DNA of 64,000 nt from Roseibium album. GTDB taxonomy: Bacteria > Pseudomonadota > Alphaproteobacteria > Rhizobiales > Stappiaceae. A program made the position numbers and the translations under genes. Under the pieces are notes generated by a model. It made no database searches and had not been told where the DNA came from. It worked only from the letters and a program-made list of their open reading frames with translations. The stretch spans positions 248,001 to 312,000 of the forward strand of contig NZ_CXWE01000001.1 in NCBI RefSeq assembly GCF_001404515.1, read 5' to 3'. Positions within the stretch are counted from its first letter, which is position 1, and every line of letters starts with the position of its first letter. This document shows, in pieces, positions 17,941 through 26,970 of the stretch.

Positions 17941-20235
17941 ATGAGCGATAGCAACAAGACCGAGCACGATCTGACCGAAGCAGCGCTTTATTATCACGAG
18001 AATCCGAAGCCCGGTAAGCTGGAGATACAGCCGACAAAACCGCTTGGAAACCAGCGCGACCTGGCACTGGCCTATTCACCCGGTGTTGCTGCGCCCTGTC
18101 TTGCAATCGCCGACGACCCGTCAAAGGCTGCTATCTACACGTCGCGTGCCAATCTTGTGGCCGTCATCTCCAACGGCACCGCTGTTCTTGGGCTCGGCCA
18201 TATTGGTCCGCTCGCATCCAAGCCGGTGATGGAGGGAAAGGCGGTCCTTTTCAAGAAGTTCGCAGGGATTGATGTTTTCGACATCGAAGTGGACGAACTG
18301 GACGTCGACAAGTTCGTCGATGCGGTTTCGGTGTTGGAACCGACTTTCGGTGGCATCAATCTGGAAGACATCAAGGCACCGGAATGCTTCATGGTCGAGG
18401 CAAAGCTCCGGGAAAAGATGAAAATTCCTGTCTTTCACGACGACCAGCACGGCACCGCGATCATCGTCGGAGCCGCCGTCCGAAACGGATTGCATCTTGC
18501 GGGCAAGAAAATCGAGGATGCCAAGATCGTCGCTTCCGGCGCCGGAGCTGCGGCTCTTGCCTGCCTGAACATGCTTGTCTCCCTCGGCGCGAAGCGTGAG
18601 AATATCTGGATCACGGATATCGAAGGTGTCGTCTACGAGGGCCGTGAAAAGCTCATGGACGAGTGGAAATCCGTGTTCGCGCAAAAGACCGATCTGAGAA
18701 CACTGGAAGAAGTCATTGACGGTGCGGATGTGTTCCTTGGCCTTTCCGTAGGCGGCGTGCTCAAGCCGCAGATGGTCGAGAAGATGGGCAAGGGACCGTT
18801 GATTCTGGCATTGGCCAACCCCAATCCGGAAATCATGCCCGAAGAAGCCCTGGCTGTGCGCGATGATGTTGTGATGTGCACCGGCCGGTCCGATTACCCC
18901 AACCAGGTCAACAACGTCATTTGCTTTCCCTTCATCTTCCGTGGTGCTCTGGATGTCGGAGCGACAACCATCAACGAACACATGAAGCGCGCGGCTGTGG
19001 AAGCGATTGCGGGCCTTGCACAGGAAGAGCCTTCCGACGTCGTGGCGCGAGCCTATGGTGGCAAGACCGAGACTTTCGGCCCGAACTACCTGATCCCGTC
19101 ACCCTTCGACCAGCGCCTCATTCTGCGTGTCGCTCCGGCCGTCGCCAAGGCCGCGATGGAATCCGGTGTCGCAACGCGGCCGATCACCGATTTTGATGCT
19201 TACTACGACCGTTTGAACCGCTTTGTCTTCCGTTCCGGCCTGATCATGAAGCCGATCATCCAGAATGCGTCGAAGGAGCCGCAAAGGATCATTTATGCGG
19301 AAGGCGAGGACGAGCGCGTGTTGCGTGCTGCACAGGTCCTGATCGAGGACCACATTGCCAAACCGATCCTGGTTGGCCGCCCCGATGTTCTGCAGCAGCG
19401 CTGCGAGCGCTTCGGCCTGAAGATCCGTCCCGATATTGATTTTGAATACGTCAACCCGCAGGACGATCCGCGCTACCGCGACTATGTGGATGAGTATTTC
19501 GAGTGTGTCGGCCGAAAGGGTCTGCCGCCCAGTGCCGCCCGGACCGTCGTACGAACCAACGCGACTGTCATTTCTGCCCTTGCCGTGAGGCGGGGCGATG
19601 CGGACGCGGTCATCTGCGGCCTGGAGGGGCGTTTCATCCGGCATCTTCGCGATATCAAGCAGGTGATCGGCGTTTGCGAAACGGCCCGCGATCTTTCCGC
19701 CATGTCCCTGCTTATCAACAGCCAGGGTGCCCTTTTCATGTCGGATACTTTCGTCACTGAAGATCCGACCGCCGAAGAGATTTCGGAAATGGCCATCCTG
19801 GCCGCTCAGGAAATTCGCCGCTTCGGCATCGAACCCAAGATCGCACTTCTGTCGATGTCCAACTTCGGTTCGAGAGAAACGGCATCATCGCGCAAGATGC
19901 GCGAGGCGTTGGACATCATCTGGGAACGCCATCCGGAACTGGAAGCAGACGGGGAAATGCACGGCGATTCAGCGTTGAGCGAAACGTTGCGGGAGCAGGT
20001 GATGCCGGGCAGCAGGCTGAAAGGCGAAGCCAATCTGCTGCTTTTCCCGAACCTCGATTCGGCCAATATTGCCCACAACCTCCTGAAGGTGGCGACACAG
20101 GCGCTGCATGTCGGCCCGATTCTGCTGGGAGCGGCAAAAACGGCACATATCCTGACACCGTCCGTGACCTCGCGCGGTGTGGTCAACATGTCGGCATTGG
20201 CAAGCGTTGAGGCACAAACCCGATTGGCAGACTAG
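17941..20235 (+). CDS. maeB: NADP-dependent malic enzyme fused to phosphotransacetylase-like domain
   Basis: A 764-residue multidomain malic enzyme that decarboxylates malate to pyruvate and gives NADPH. Residues 1 to about 420 are the catalytic part: [18 protein letters not shown], the [12 protein letters not shown] motif, [19 protein letters not shown], the NAD(P) Rossmann loop [14 protein letters not shown] and [13 protein letters not shown]. The remainder resembles phosphate acetyltransferase ([34 protein letters not shown] segment) but in this fusion acts as a regulatory, acetyl-CoA-sensing domain. AGGAAACG before the ATG at 17941 supports this start over an upstream in-frame one at 17869. 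Confidence 0.96.
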   Translation: MSDSNKTEHDLTEAALYYHENPKPGKLEIQPTKPLGNQRDLALAYSPGVAAPCLAIADDPSKAAIYTSRANLVAVISNGTAVLGLGHIGPLASKPVMEGKAVLFKKFAGIDVFDIEVDELDVDKFVDAVSVLEPTFGGINLEDIKAPECFMVEAKLREKMKIPVFHDDQHGTAIIVGAAVRNGLHLAGKKIEDAKIVASGAGAAALACLNMLVSLGAKRENIWITDIEGVVYEGREKLMDEWKSVFAQKTDLRTLEEVIDGADVFLGLSVGGVLKPQMVEKMGKGPLILALANPNPEIMPEEALAVRDDVVMCTGRSDYPNQVNNVICFPFIFRGALDVGATTINEHMKRAAVEAIAGLAQEEPSDVVARAYGGKTETFGPNYLIPSPFDQRLILRVAPAVAKAAMESGVATRPITDFDAYYDRLNRFVFRSGLIMKPIIQNASKEPQRIIYAEGEDERVLRAAQVLIEDHIAKPILVGRPDVLQQRCERFGLKIRPDIDFEYVNPQDDPRYRDYVDEYFECVGRKGLPPSAARTVVRTNATVISALAVRRGDADAVICGLEGRFIRHLRDIKQVIGVCETARDLSAMSLLINSQGALFMSDTFVTEDPTAEEISEMAILAAQEIRRFGIEPKIALLSMSNFGSRETASSRKMREALDIIWERHPELEADGEMHGDSALSETLREQVMPGSRLKGEANLLLFPNLDSANIAHNLLKVATQALHVGPILLGAAKTAHILTPSVTSRGVVNMSALASVEAQTRLAD

Positions 20236-20342
20236 GCCCGCAGAAACTGTCGGGGAAACCGGCTGCTTCAATTCGCGCGTTCACCTTTGCGATGCGGACC
20301 TTTAAACCGGCCCGCGTCCCGTCCTGAAAACAAAGTCGCACC

Positions 20343-20681
20343 ATGACCGTGAAAACGCCCGAAAACTGCGTCAGCAAGCAGGATATCCGAACTGCGATTG
20401 ACATATTGGACGAGGAGTTGATCCGGATCTTCGCGCGCCGGCAGGGTTACGTCCGGCGCATGTCGCAAATCAAGCAACATCCCGATGAAGCATTTGATCG
20501 CGAGCGTATCGAAACAATGATTGCAGCAATCCGTCAGCGCGCTGAAGGCCTTGGTCTGGAACCCGCGCAGGCCGAGTTGGTCTGGCGTACGCTGATCGAC
20601 TGGAATGTGGCATGGGAGAAACGGGCAATATCCACACGTCTGGAAAATGCAGATATTGCGTCCGTCGAAACCGCCGATTGA
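20343..20681 (+). CDS. Chorismate mutase (AroQ type)
   Basis: A 112-residue all-helical protein that converts chorismate to prephenate at the branch to phenylalanine and tyrosine. The long first helix IRTAIDILDEELIRIFARRQGYVRRMSQIK carries the expected Arg residues and the Lys, and DRERIETMIAAIRQRAEG gives the D-x2-R pair of the second helix; AELVWRTLIDWNVAWE closes the fold. The isochorismate-pyruvate lyase PchB has the same fold, so that activity cannot be excluded. It follows maeB by 107 bases. Confidence 0.88.
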   Translation: MTVKTPENCVSKQDIRTAIDILDEELIRIFARRQGYVRRMSQIKQHPDEAFDRERIETMIAAIRQRAEGLGLEPAQAELVWRTLIDWNVAWEKRAISTRLENADIASVETAD

Positions 20682-20775
20682 ATGTTTTTAATGCGATGGT
20701 GGCTGTTCGGATCGCCGGGAGTACCTAATTAAAGAGAAAATGCCGATTGGCAGTCTCTCTTGTTCGGAGCCCTGA

Positions 20776-21897
20776 ATGAACGTCCTGAGTTTTTGCACGA
20801 CTTCAGCCGCAGCGTTGGTCCTTCTGGCCGGTTCAGCAGTGATGATGCCTGCCGCCGCCCAGTCATCGGTAGATCCCGAAACAGTCACGGATGGTCTTGC
20901 TTATCCGTGGAGCGTGGCGTTTCTGCCTGAAGGCGGCTACCTGGTGACCGAGCGCGACGGTCTTTTGAAATTCGTTTCCGCCGAAGGCGACCAGAGCGTG
21001 GTGTCCGGAACGCCCGAGGTCTTCGCGCAAGGCCAGGGTGGGCTGCTCGATGTCGTACTCAGTCCCGGATTTGAAAGCGACCGCACGATCTACATGACGT
21101 TCTCGCAAGGTTCGCCCGAAGGAGCAGGGACATCTCTCTATCGGGCAAAGCTGGCGGCAGATGGAGAAAACCACCGCCTTGAAGACGGCGAGACGATTTT
21201 CCGGGCCAACAATCGCGCCTATGGCGGGCGTCATTTCGGTTCTCGCCTTGCCTTTGCTCCTGATGGGACCCTGTTCATGACACTGGGCGACAGGGGAGAA
21301 GGTTCGCGTTCGCAGGACCCGTCGGAACACACCGGCTCGGTGCTGCGACTGACTTCGAACGGCGATCCCGCACCTGGCAATCCGTTCGAAGGCCTTGAGG
21401 GTTACAAACCGGAAATCTGGTCCATCGGACACCGGAACCCGCAAAGTGCGGCAATCAATCCCGTCACCGGAAAGCTCTGGACGGTTGAGCACGGTGCCCG
21501 TGGCGGTGACGAAGTCAATATTCCGGAGGCCGGCAAGAATTACGGCTGGCCGGTGATCTCCTACGGACGGCACTATTCCGGTGGCAAGATCGGCGAGGGA
21601 ACGTCCCGGGACGGCATGGAACAACCTGTCTACTACTGGGATCCGTCGATTGCTCCTTCCGGAATGGCTTTTGTCAAAAGCGACCTGTATCCCGACTGGC
21701 AGGGAGACCTGCTGGTTGGTGCATTGCGCGGGCAACATCTTTCCAGGCTCAGGCTGGACGGTGACAGCATAGTTGCTGAAGAACAGCTTCTGGCCGAGTT
21801 GGGTGAACGCATACGGGATGTTCGCCAGGCACCTGACGGATTTCTCTATGTTCTGACCGACAGCGATGACGGCCGGTTGATCCGATTGGTCCCGTGA
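20776..21897 (+). CDS. PQQ-dependent aldose sugar dehydrogenase (YliI-like), periplasmic
   Basis: A 373-residue six-bladed beta-propeller with a signal peptide ending at MMPAAAQ. Family marks: GLAYPWSVAFLPEGGYLVTER, GQGGLLDVVLSPGF, RAYGGRHFGSRLAFAPDG with the active-site His in this block, SIGHRNPQSAAINP, and EHGARGGDEVNIPEAGKNYG. Relatives bind PQQ with Ca2+ and oxidise aldoses in the periplasm; true cofactor dependence is not provable here, and no PQQ synthesis genes are in the window. Confidence 0.9.
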   Translation: MNVLSFCTTSAAALVLLAGSAVMMPAAAQSSVDPETVTDGLAYPWSVAFLPEGGYLVTERDGLLKFVSAEGDQSVVSGTPEVFAQGQGGLLDVVLSPGFESDRTIYMTFSQGSPEGAGTSLYRAKLAADGENHRLEDGETIFRANNRAYGGRHFGSRLAFAPDGTLFMTLGDRGEGSRSQDPSEHTGSVLRLTSNGDPAPGNPFEGLEGYKPEIWSIGHRNPQSAAINPVTGKLWTVEHGARGGDEVNIPEAGKNYGWPVISYGRHYSGGKIGEGTSRDGMEQPVYYWDPSIAPSGMAFVKSDLYPDWQGDLLVGALRGQHLSRLRLDGDSIVAEEQLLAELGERIRDVRQAPDGFLYVLTDSDDGRLIRLVP

Positions 21898-21942
21898 TTG
21901 CCGGAACGCTTTGTCGCCGAAAGACAAATCCTGCGCATTCGC

Positions 21943-21971
21943 TTGACATTTTGCGTCCGTAAGACGATATA
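21943..21971 (+). promoter_or_regulatory. Candidate sigma-70 promoter of the DEAD-box helicase gene
   Basis: TTGACA (21943-21948), a 17-base spacer, then GATATA (21966-21971). This predicts transcription from about 21978 and a 5' leader of about 250 bases. Confidence 0.6.
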
Positions 21972-21977
21972 CCGGCG

Positions 21978-22226
21978 AGCAATTGCTGCCGCGTGAGCAG
22001 ACTCAATGCACCGATTGCCCGAAAACGCATCGTTTCCGGAGCAGGGTGACTCCCAGTTGCACAGAATTCGAGCCTGATGAGAGGCTCAACCAGTTCCCAC
22101 ATCACGTTAGGGTCTGGCGGCACAGAGCACGGTCTTTTGAAAGGATCTTGCTGCCGCGAACCGACATCAAGCCGCAAAGGAAGACTTTGCGGTGACACGG
22201 GCGTTTGTGACGCTCGAAACAAGGAA
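21978..22226 (+). promoter_or_regulatory. Long structured 5' leader of the helicase mRNA
   Basis: No gene is seen in this stretch, but it is rich in inverted repeats: GAGCCT/AGGCTC (22070-22087, 6-base loop) and CCGCAAAG/CTTTGCGG (22172-22192, 8 bp perfect, loop GAAGA), plus a weaker hairpin at about 22199-22216 just before the start codon. Long leaders that fold and respond to cold or to the helicase itself are known for RNA helicase genes; such control here is inference. Confidence 0.45.
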
Positions 22227-23552
22227 ATGATTTTGACCGAATTTAAAGACCTGGGACTTTCCAGTGGCCTGTTGAAAGCTGTCTCGGAAAACGGCTACAC
22301 GTCACCGACACCTATCCAGGAAAAAGCTATTCCGCTCATCCTTTCGGGCCGCGATCTCATGGGCCTTGCCCAGACCGGCACCGGAAAGACCGCAGCATTC
22401 GGGTTACCGCTGATCGACCGGTTGCTTGCCGAAAACGAACATGCGCAGCCAAGGGGCGCGCGCGCGCTTATTCTCGCACCGACACGCGAACTGGTGAACC
22501 AGATCGCAAAAAACCTGGTTTCTTACCTGAAAACCACCCCCTTGCGTGTATCTTCCGTCGTCGGTGGCGTATCGATCAACGGACAGATCAAGCGGCTCTC
22601 CAGGGGGACGGATATTCTCGTGGCCACTCCGGGCCGGCTTCTTGATCTCGTTGACCGAAAGGCCGTCAACCTGGGTACCGCGTCCTATCTCGTTCTCGAT
22701 GAAGCCGACCAGATGCTCGATCTCGGCTTCATCCATGCATTGCGCAGGATAGCCGGACTGGTCCGTCAAGAGCGGCAAACCCTGCTGTTTTCTGCAACGA
22801 TGCCGAAACAGATTTCCGAGCTCGCACGCTCCTATTTGCGCAATCCGGAACGGGTTGAAGTCTCGCCGACAGGACGGACCGCCGACAAGGTTACCCAGTC
22901 CGTGCATTTCATGGATCAGAAAGCCAAGACGGATTTCGTGCTCAAGCAATTGCAGTCCAGCCCGGACGACATGTCGCTTGTCTTTTGCCGGACCAAACAT
23001 GGTGCTGAGCGTCTCATGCGCAAATTGTCGCAAAACGGCGTTGCGGCGGGCTCCATTCACGGAAACAAGAGTCAGAACCAGCGTGACAAGGCGATCCGGG
23101 ATCTGCGCGAAGGCCGGATAAATGTACTTGTGGCCACCGACGTTGCCGCCCGCGGGATCGATATCCCGGGAGTGAGCCATGTCTACAACTTCGAGCTGCC
23201 TGAAGTCGCTGAAGCCTATGTTCACAGGATCGGCCGCACGGCACGTGCCGGCGCTGCCGGTGAAGCAGTTGCACTGTGCGCTCCCGAGGAGATCGCGTTG
23301 TTCCGTCAGATTGAAAAACTGATCGGTATCGAGATTCCGGTCGCCAGCGGCGATGTTCCTCCAATGGCCGCAGCAGCGAGCCGGTCAAAGCGCGGTGGAC
23401 AGAACCGTGGTGGGCAAAATCGAGGCGGCAGCAAGCCGGCGCCCAAGAAGCCATTCCGCAAATCGTCTTCCAAGAACGACAACGACAACAACAACGCATC
23501 TGCAAGGCAGGCGAAGCGCCGCAGGCCAAACAACCGCAAAAGGGCTGCCTGA
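22227..23552 (+). CDS. rhlE: DEAD-box ATP-dependent RNA helicase, RhlE-like
   Basis: A 441-residue RNA helicase that remodels RNA, for example in ribosome assembly and cold response. All core motifs are present: Q motif with GYTSPTPIQEKAIP, AQTGTGKTAAFGLP (Walker A), PTRELVNQI, TPGRLLDL, VLDEADQML, FSATMP, FCRTKHGAERL, ATDVAARGIDIPGV and HRIGRTARAG. The C-terminal 60 residues are basic, with a GGQNRGGQNRGG repeat and poly-Asn/Asp, a disordered RNA-binding tail. The start is ambiguous: the ATG at 22227 directly abuts AAGGA, whereas the in-frame TTG at 22233 has proper 7-base spacing and gives MTEFKDLGL. Confidence 0.95.
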   Translation: MILTEFKDLGLSSGLLKAVSENGYTSPTPIQEKAIPLILSGRDLMGLAQTGTGKTAAFGLPLIDRLLAENEHAQPRGARALILAPTRELVNQIAKNLVSYLKTTPLRVSSVVGGVSINGQIKRLSRGTDILVATPGRLLDLVDRKAVNLGTASYLVLDEADQMLDLGFIHALRRIAGLVRQERQTLLFSATMPKQISELARSYLRNPERVEVSPTGRTADKVTQSVHFMDQKAKTDFVLKQLQSSPDDMSLVFCRTKHGAERLMRKLSQNGVAAGSIHGNKSQNQRDKAIRDLREGRINVLVATDVAARGIDIPGVSHVYNFELPEVAEAYVHRIGRTARAGAAGEAVALCAPEEIALFRQIEKLIGIEIPVASGDVPPMAAAASRSKRGGQNRGGQNRGGSKPAPKKPFRKSSSKNDNDNNNASARQAKRRRPNNRKRAA

Positions 23553-23590
23553 TCCAAGGCAGCTGCGCGGTTTCCAGAGAAGCGGATTTT

Positions 23591-23625
23591 AAAAAAATTG
23601 CACCGGGAAGTGGCCTTCCCGGTGC
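23591..23625 (-). terminator. Intrinsic terminator for leftward transcription
   Basis: GCACCGGGAAG (23600-23610) and CTTCCCGGTGC (23615-23625) form an 11-bp perfect stem with a four-base loop. The uridine run lies on the minus strand (A7 at 23591-23597), so it terminates leftward transcripts. On the plus strand, 48 bases after the rhlE stop, no T-run follows. Confidence 0.7.
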
Positions 23626-23820
23626 CAAACCTTGTGGTCGATGGGGTCCAGAGCAACAAAAGCCGCTCTGACTGTACAGTTGGAAGCCGTTCAAACCCGA
23701 TCCGAAACCGCCGCAGTCCGGTCGGGAAGCCGCTGCTTCCTGCCCACAAGGCACCCGATCGCCGATGGGCGACCAGATATCAAATTGTTTTGGGGAACTC
23801 GCGAGACCATCGCGAACAAC
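23591..23820 (-). ncRNA. Candidate structured small RNA, minus strand
   Basis: Read on the minus strand, this gene-free segment contains successive small hairpins: TCGCGA/TCGCGA (23799-23815), TCGCC/GGCGA (23759-23772), GGAAGC/GCTTCC (23725-23740) and the palindrome ACTGTACAGT (23671-23680). It ends in a perfect terminator hairpin followed by T7. It could be an independent small RNA transcribed leftward toward the 3' end of rhlE. The alternative is that the last hairpin merely protects the rhlE mRNA end and the others are chance. No family is recognised. Confidence 0.35.
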
Positions 23821-24484
23821 GTGACGTCAATCGCCAAAACATGGCGAAAATCAACCAACTAAGCCCCATTGACAGTAAAACTAGATTAACCAACTCGAGT
23901 CTGCAATCGTCGACGATTGCGTGTATAAATGCATGTGGATATCCGGTTATCTCAAATTTTTCAGATATTTAGATGGAAAAAAGCGGTTATTTCCCGATTC
24001 TTGCACTTAACTCAGGATTGAATCGAGCGAGTTGGCAAAGCAAGAAATGCTTTAGTTTCAAAGAATTGCAAGAAACATTTTCTTTATCTATTGTTGTATA
24101 GAAAATTCTTATACGCCTTTAATTGCGGTGGAATTTCAATAAGCGGTTGAAAGCTATGGAAAATCGGGCAGGGCCTTATCAGTGCTATTTATTCGATATT
24201 ACTGATCTGGACTTGATGCCATTGCGAAGTTTCCTCAGCGTTACGAAATTCGGCTTCGAACGAGATAAAAATTTGACCAATTAGTATAAATTTGAACTCT
24301 CGAGTCATAATAAATTTTTATCTGGCGAAGTAGGTGGTTGACGCGAACGTAACGTAAGGATAAATCGGCGCGCACCGACGCATTCATTAACCAAGTTTAA
24401 CAAGTGCAGAGGCTTTTTTAACCAGACAAAGATCTGGGCAAGGTGCACGTTGGCTCCATCAGGACCTTCGACTCCCATGAATTT
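23821..24484. other. AT-rich gene-free island
   Basis: Base composition falls well below that of the neighbours, most clearly between about 23,870 and 24,340. No gene is convincing. Two open frames of 42 codons each occur on the plus strand (23973-24101 and 24156-24284) without ribosome sites or family resemblance. The island could be a divergent promoter region for the two flanking candidate RNAs, or a decayed insertion. Confidence 0.5.
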
Positions 24485-24685
24485 GAATTGCCGTTTGAAA
24501 GAACGGCTCAGGCCTTGTGGCGCGGGCGATCGCGCAACGCATGGACGTCCGAGACGTCCGGCCTTCCAGCTGTGCGCAATTGACAACCGCAACGGACCGG
24601 CACCCCCACTTCGCCGGTCTGATAACACCCATCGGCCACAAGACGGCAGCGCCGGGAAGTTTGACTTCCCGGCGCTGTTTGTTTT
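24485..24685 (+). ncRNA. Candidate structured small RNA, plus strand
   Basis: Four consecutive inverted repeats precede a perfect terminator: GCCGTT/AACGGC (24490-24507), GCGCG/CGCGC (24520-24535), GGACGTC/GACGTCC (24543-24559, loop CGA) and GACCGGC/GCCGGTC (24595-24619). The last has an 11-base loop, ACCCCCACTTC, whose C-run could pair with G-rich ribosome binding sites. No open frame here looks coding. The 5' end is not defined. This is not a recognised family (not tmRNA, 6S, SRP or RNase P by their core motifs). Confidence 0.45.
24647..24685 (+). terminator. Intrinsic terminator, 14-bp perfect stem
   Basis: CAGCGCCGGGAAGT (24647-24660) pairs with ACTTCCCGGCGCTG (24664-24677) around loop TTG, followed by TTTGTTTT. 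It terminates rightward transcription although no plus-strand protein gene precedes it. It also lies 18 bases beyond the stop of the leftward membrane-protein gene, but has no T-run in that direction. Confidence 0.8.
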
Positions 24686-24694
24686 CATGCATTA

Positions 24695-25120
24695 CTACGT
24701 TCGTAGGAATGACCCTCTGACAGCGATCAGAAGGCAAATGGCAGACACCGCCAGAAGGACTGACCCGATTGCAAAGGGAGGCGTAAGGCAGCCCTCGGCC
24801 AGGGCCAATTTATGTACTCTGCCACCCCATTCAAATATCCAGTCTCCAATAACTGCGATTGCCAAGGCAAACGACAGTGTTGCCGACAGAACGCAAAGCC
24901 ATCTCTTTCGAAAAATGAGCGAAACAAATATCAGGGCGAGGAATGCCAGCCCGGATGTTGAACCAAAGAGAAACACAAGTTCGTCGTATTGAGACGCAGG
25001 GCCAGCGTCAGAATTCCAATCTGGCCTAACCTTGTCGCAGACTTCGGCTTGCGCGCTCACACATGAAAGAAAGAGAGCGGCCGAAGCCGCCCCAATCCGA
25101 TGTGTCAAGGTGGTCAGCAT
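24695..25120 (-). CDS. Small membrane protein of unknown function
   Basis: A 141-residue protein with a signal peptide (MLTTLTHRIGAASAALFLSCVSAQA) and three further hydrophobic segments (LVFLFGSTSGLAFLALIFV, LCVLSATLSFALAIAVIGDW, FAIGSVLLAVSAICLLIAV). Two Cys (EVCDKVRP and EGCLTPP) could form an external disulfide. No family is recognised. It begins 8 bases after the ETF-QO stop on the same strand and is probably cotranscribed. The frame extends further upstream, but that part is antisense-frame noise inside the ETF-QO gene, so the start at 25120 is used. Confidence 0.65.
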   Translation of the reverse strand: MLTTLTHRIGAASAALFLSCVSAQAEVCDKVRPDWNSDAGPASQYDELVFLFGSTSGLAFLALIFVSLIFRKRWLCVLSATLSFALAIAVIGDWIFEWGGRVHKLALAEGCLTPPFAIGSVLLAVSAICLLIAVRGSFLRT

Positions 25121-25128
25121 CTCGGCGG

Positions 25129-26805
25129 TTACATGTTCGGATAATTCGGTCCGCCCGCACCTTCCGGCACTGTCCAGGTGATGTTGCGGTTCGGATCCTT
25201 GATGTCGCAGGTCTTGCAGTGCACGCAGTTCTGCGAATTGATCTGGAAGCGCGGCGCATCTTCGCCTTCCTCGACCCACTCGTAGACGCCAGCCGGGCAA
25301 TAGCGGTTGGAAGGACCTTCGAACACATCGTGCTCGGACGATTTCTGAAGCGCCATGTCGGCAACCTTCAGGTGGATCGGCTGGTCTTCCTCGTGGTTGG
25401 TGTTCGACAGGAACACGGAGGAGAGTTTGTCGAAGGACACGACACCATCCGGTTTCGGATAGTCGATCTTCTTGCAGTCCTTGGCCGGTTTCAGGGTGTC
25501 GGAGTCCCGTTTGCCGTGCTTCATGGTGCCGAAGAAGGAAAAGCCGAACAATTCGTTCGTCCACATGTCCAGACCGCCGAGACCGATCCCGATCCAGGTG
25601 CCGAATTTCGACCAGAGCGGTTTGGCGTTGCGCACTTTGTGCAGGTCCTCTCCGATCGGGCTGTTGCGCCACGCCGTATCGTAATTCGCCAGTTCCGTAT
25701 GGGCTTCGCCGCGTCCGATGGCGGCCATCACCTCCTCGGCTGCGAGCATGCCGGAGAACATAGCGTTATGTGAGCCCTTGATGCGCGGAACATTGACGAA
25801 CCCTGCCGAGCATCCCATCAGCAAACCGCCGGGAAATGAAAGTTTGGGAACCGACTGATAGCCACCTTCGGTGATTGCGCGCGCGCCGTAGGAAATGCGT
25901 TTGCCGCCTTCGAATGTCTCACGGATTGCCGGATGGGTCTTGAAACGCTGGAACTCGTCGAACGGTGACAGCCAGGGGTTTTCGTAGTTGAGATGGAGCA
26001 CGAAACCGACGGCAACCTGATTGTCTTCCAGGTGATAAAGGAAGGATCCGCCACCGGTCTTGCCGTCGAGAGGCCAGCCGAAGGAATGCTGCACGAGGCC
26101 GAGCCTGTGTTTTTCCGGATCAACCTGCCAGAGTTCCTTGATGCCGATGCCGAACTTCGGCACGTCGCTGTCCTTGTCGAGATCGAATTTCTCGATCAGT
26201 TGCTTGGCAAGCGATCCGCGGGCACCTTCGCCGATCAGCGTATATTTTGCGCGAAGCTCCATGCCGCGGGTAAACATTGCATTGGGTTTGCCGTCGCGGC
26301 CGATCCCCATGTCACCTGTCGCGACGCCGGCAACACTGCCGTTTTCATCGTAAAGCAATTCAGCCGCAGCAAATCCCGGATAGATCTCGACCCCGAGCGC
26401 CTCGGCCTTTTCCGCCAGCCAACGGCAAACGTTTCCGAGGGAAACGATGTAGTTTCCGTGGTTGTTCATCAGCTTCGGCATGAACAGGTTCGGAAGGCGC
26501 ATGGACCCGGCAGGGCCGAGCACAAGGAAATGATCATCCGTGACGGCGGTCTTGATCGGTGTTTCCTCGTCGCGCCATTCCGGAAGAAGTTGATCAAGCG
26601 CGACAGGGTCGATAACAGCACCAGACAGAATGTGGGCGCCGACCTCGGATCCCTTTTCTAGGACAACGACACTCAGTTCCTCGCCTTTGTCGCCGGCGAT
26701 TTGCATCAGCCGGATTGCCGCGGCAAGTCCTGCCGGACCTGCGCCGACGATCACGACATCAACTTCCATGCTCTCGCGTTCACCAAGCGCGTCTTGTTCG
26801 CTCAT
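25129..26805 (-). CDS. Electron transfer flavoprotein-ubiquinone oxidoreductase
   Basis: A 558-residue membrane-associated flavoprotein that passes electrons from ETF (fed by acyl-CoA, sarcosine and branched-chain amino acid dehydrogenases) to ubiquinone. The FAD-binding VVIVGAGPAGLAAAIRL is at residues 16-32, GEGARGSLAKQLI and GCSAGFVNVPRIKGSHNAM are family motifs, and the C-terminal 4Fe-4S ligands are Cys in YCPAGVYEW and NCVHCKTCDIKDP. The usual length is 550-600. It is preceded by a perfect palindrome that may be its operator, and followed by a small membrane-protein gene. Confidence 0.97.
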   Translation of the reverse strand: MSEQDALGERESMEVDVVIVGAGPAGLAAAIRLMQIAGDKGEELSVVVLEKGSEVGAHILSGAVIDPVALDQLLPEWRDEETPIKTAVTDDHFLVLGPAGSMRLPNLFMPKLMNNHGNYIVSLGNVCRWLAEKAEALGVEIYPGFAAAELLYDENGSVAGVATGDMGIGRDGKPNAMFTRGMELRAKYTLIGEGARGSLAKQLIEKFDLDKDSDVPKFGIGIKELWQVDPEKHRLGLVQHSFGWPLDGKTGGGSFLYHLEDNQVAVGFVLHLNYENPWLSPFDEFQRFKTHPAIRETFEGGKRISYGARAITEGGYQSVPKLSFPGGLLMGCSAGFVNVPRIKGSHNAMFSGMLAAEEVMAAIGRGEAHTELANYDTAWRNSPIGEDLHKVRNAKPLWSKFGTWIGIGLGGLDMWTNELFGFSFFGTMKHGKRDSDTLKPAKDCKKIDYPKPDGVVSFDKLSSVFLSNTNHEEDQPIHLKVADMALQKSSEHDVFEGPSNRYCPAGVYEWVEEGEDAPRFQINSQNCVHCKTCDIKDPNRNITWTVPEGAGGPNYPNM

Positions 26806-26970
26806 TTTTGTCTCCCTCTACCCGGTGGGGCCTTATCCCTATCGCCTTGTTTGCCCTATTTTGCGGCGCAAAACACGACATTTTTCTATCCTGAATGCGA
26901 AATCCGGACCCCATTTGACTGTATTTTCGCCAGATAGATCAAAGCCGGAGAGACGCGTCAAGCAAAAGGC

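Noticed and set aside
23014..23754. Minus-strand frames over the end of rhlE
   Set aside because: Antisense to a clear helicase gene and reading through the terminator hairpin; composition is a mirror of the RGG-rich tail.
23973..24284. Two plus-strand open frames of 42 codons each (23973-24101 and 24156-24284)
   Set aside because: They share only the first two residues, have no good ribosome sites and lie in AT-rich non-coding sequence. Equal length is taken as coincidence.
24386..24400. TTAA-N6-TTAA pair in the AT-rich island
   Set aside because: Spacing differs from the CtrA consensus (N7), and TTAA pairs are common in AT-rich DNA.
24695..25672. 325-codon extension of the small membrane-protein frame into ETF-QO
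   Set aside because: The upstream part is Arg/Gln-rich antisense-frame sequence inside the ETF-QO gene; the signal peptide begins at 25120.
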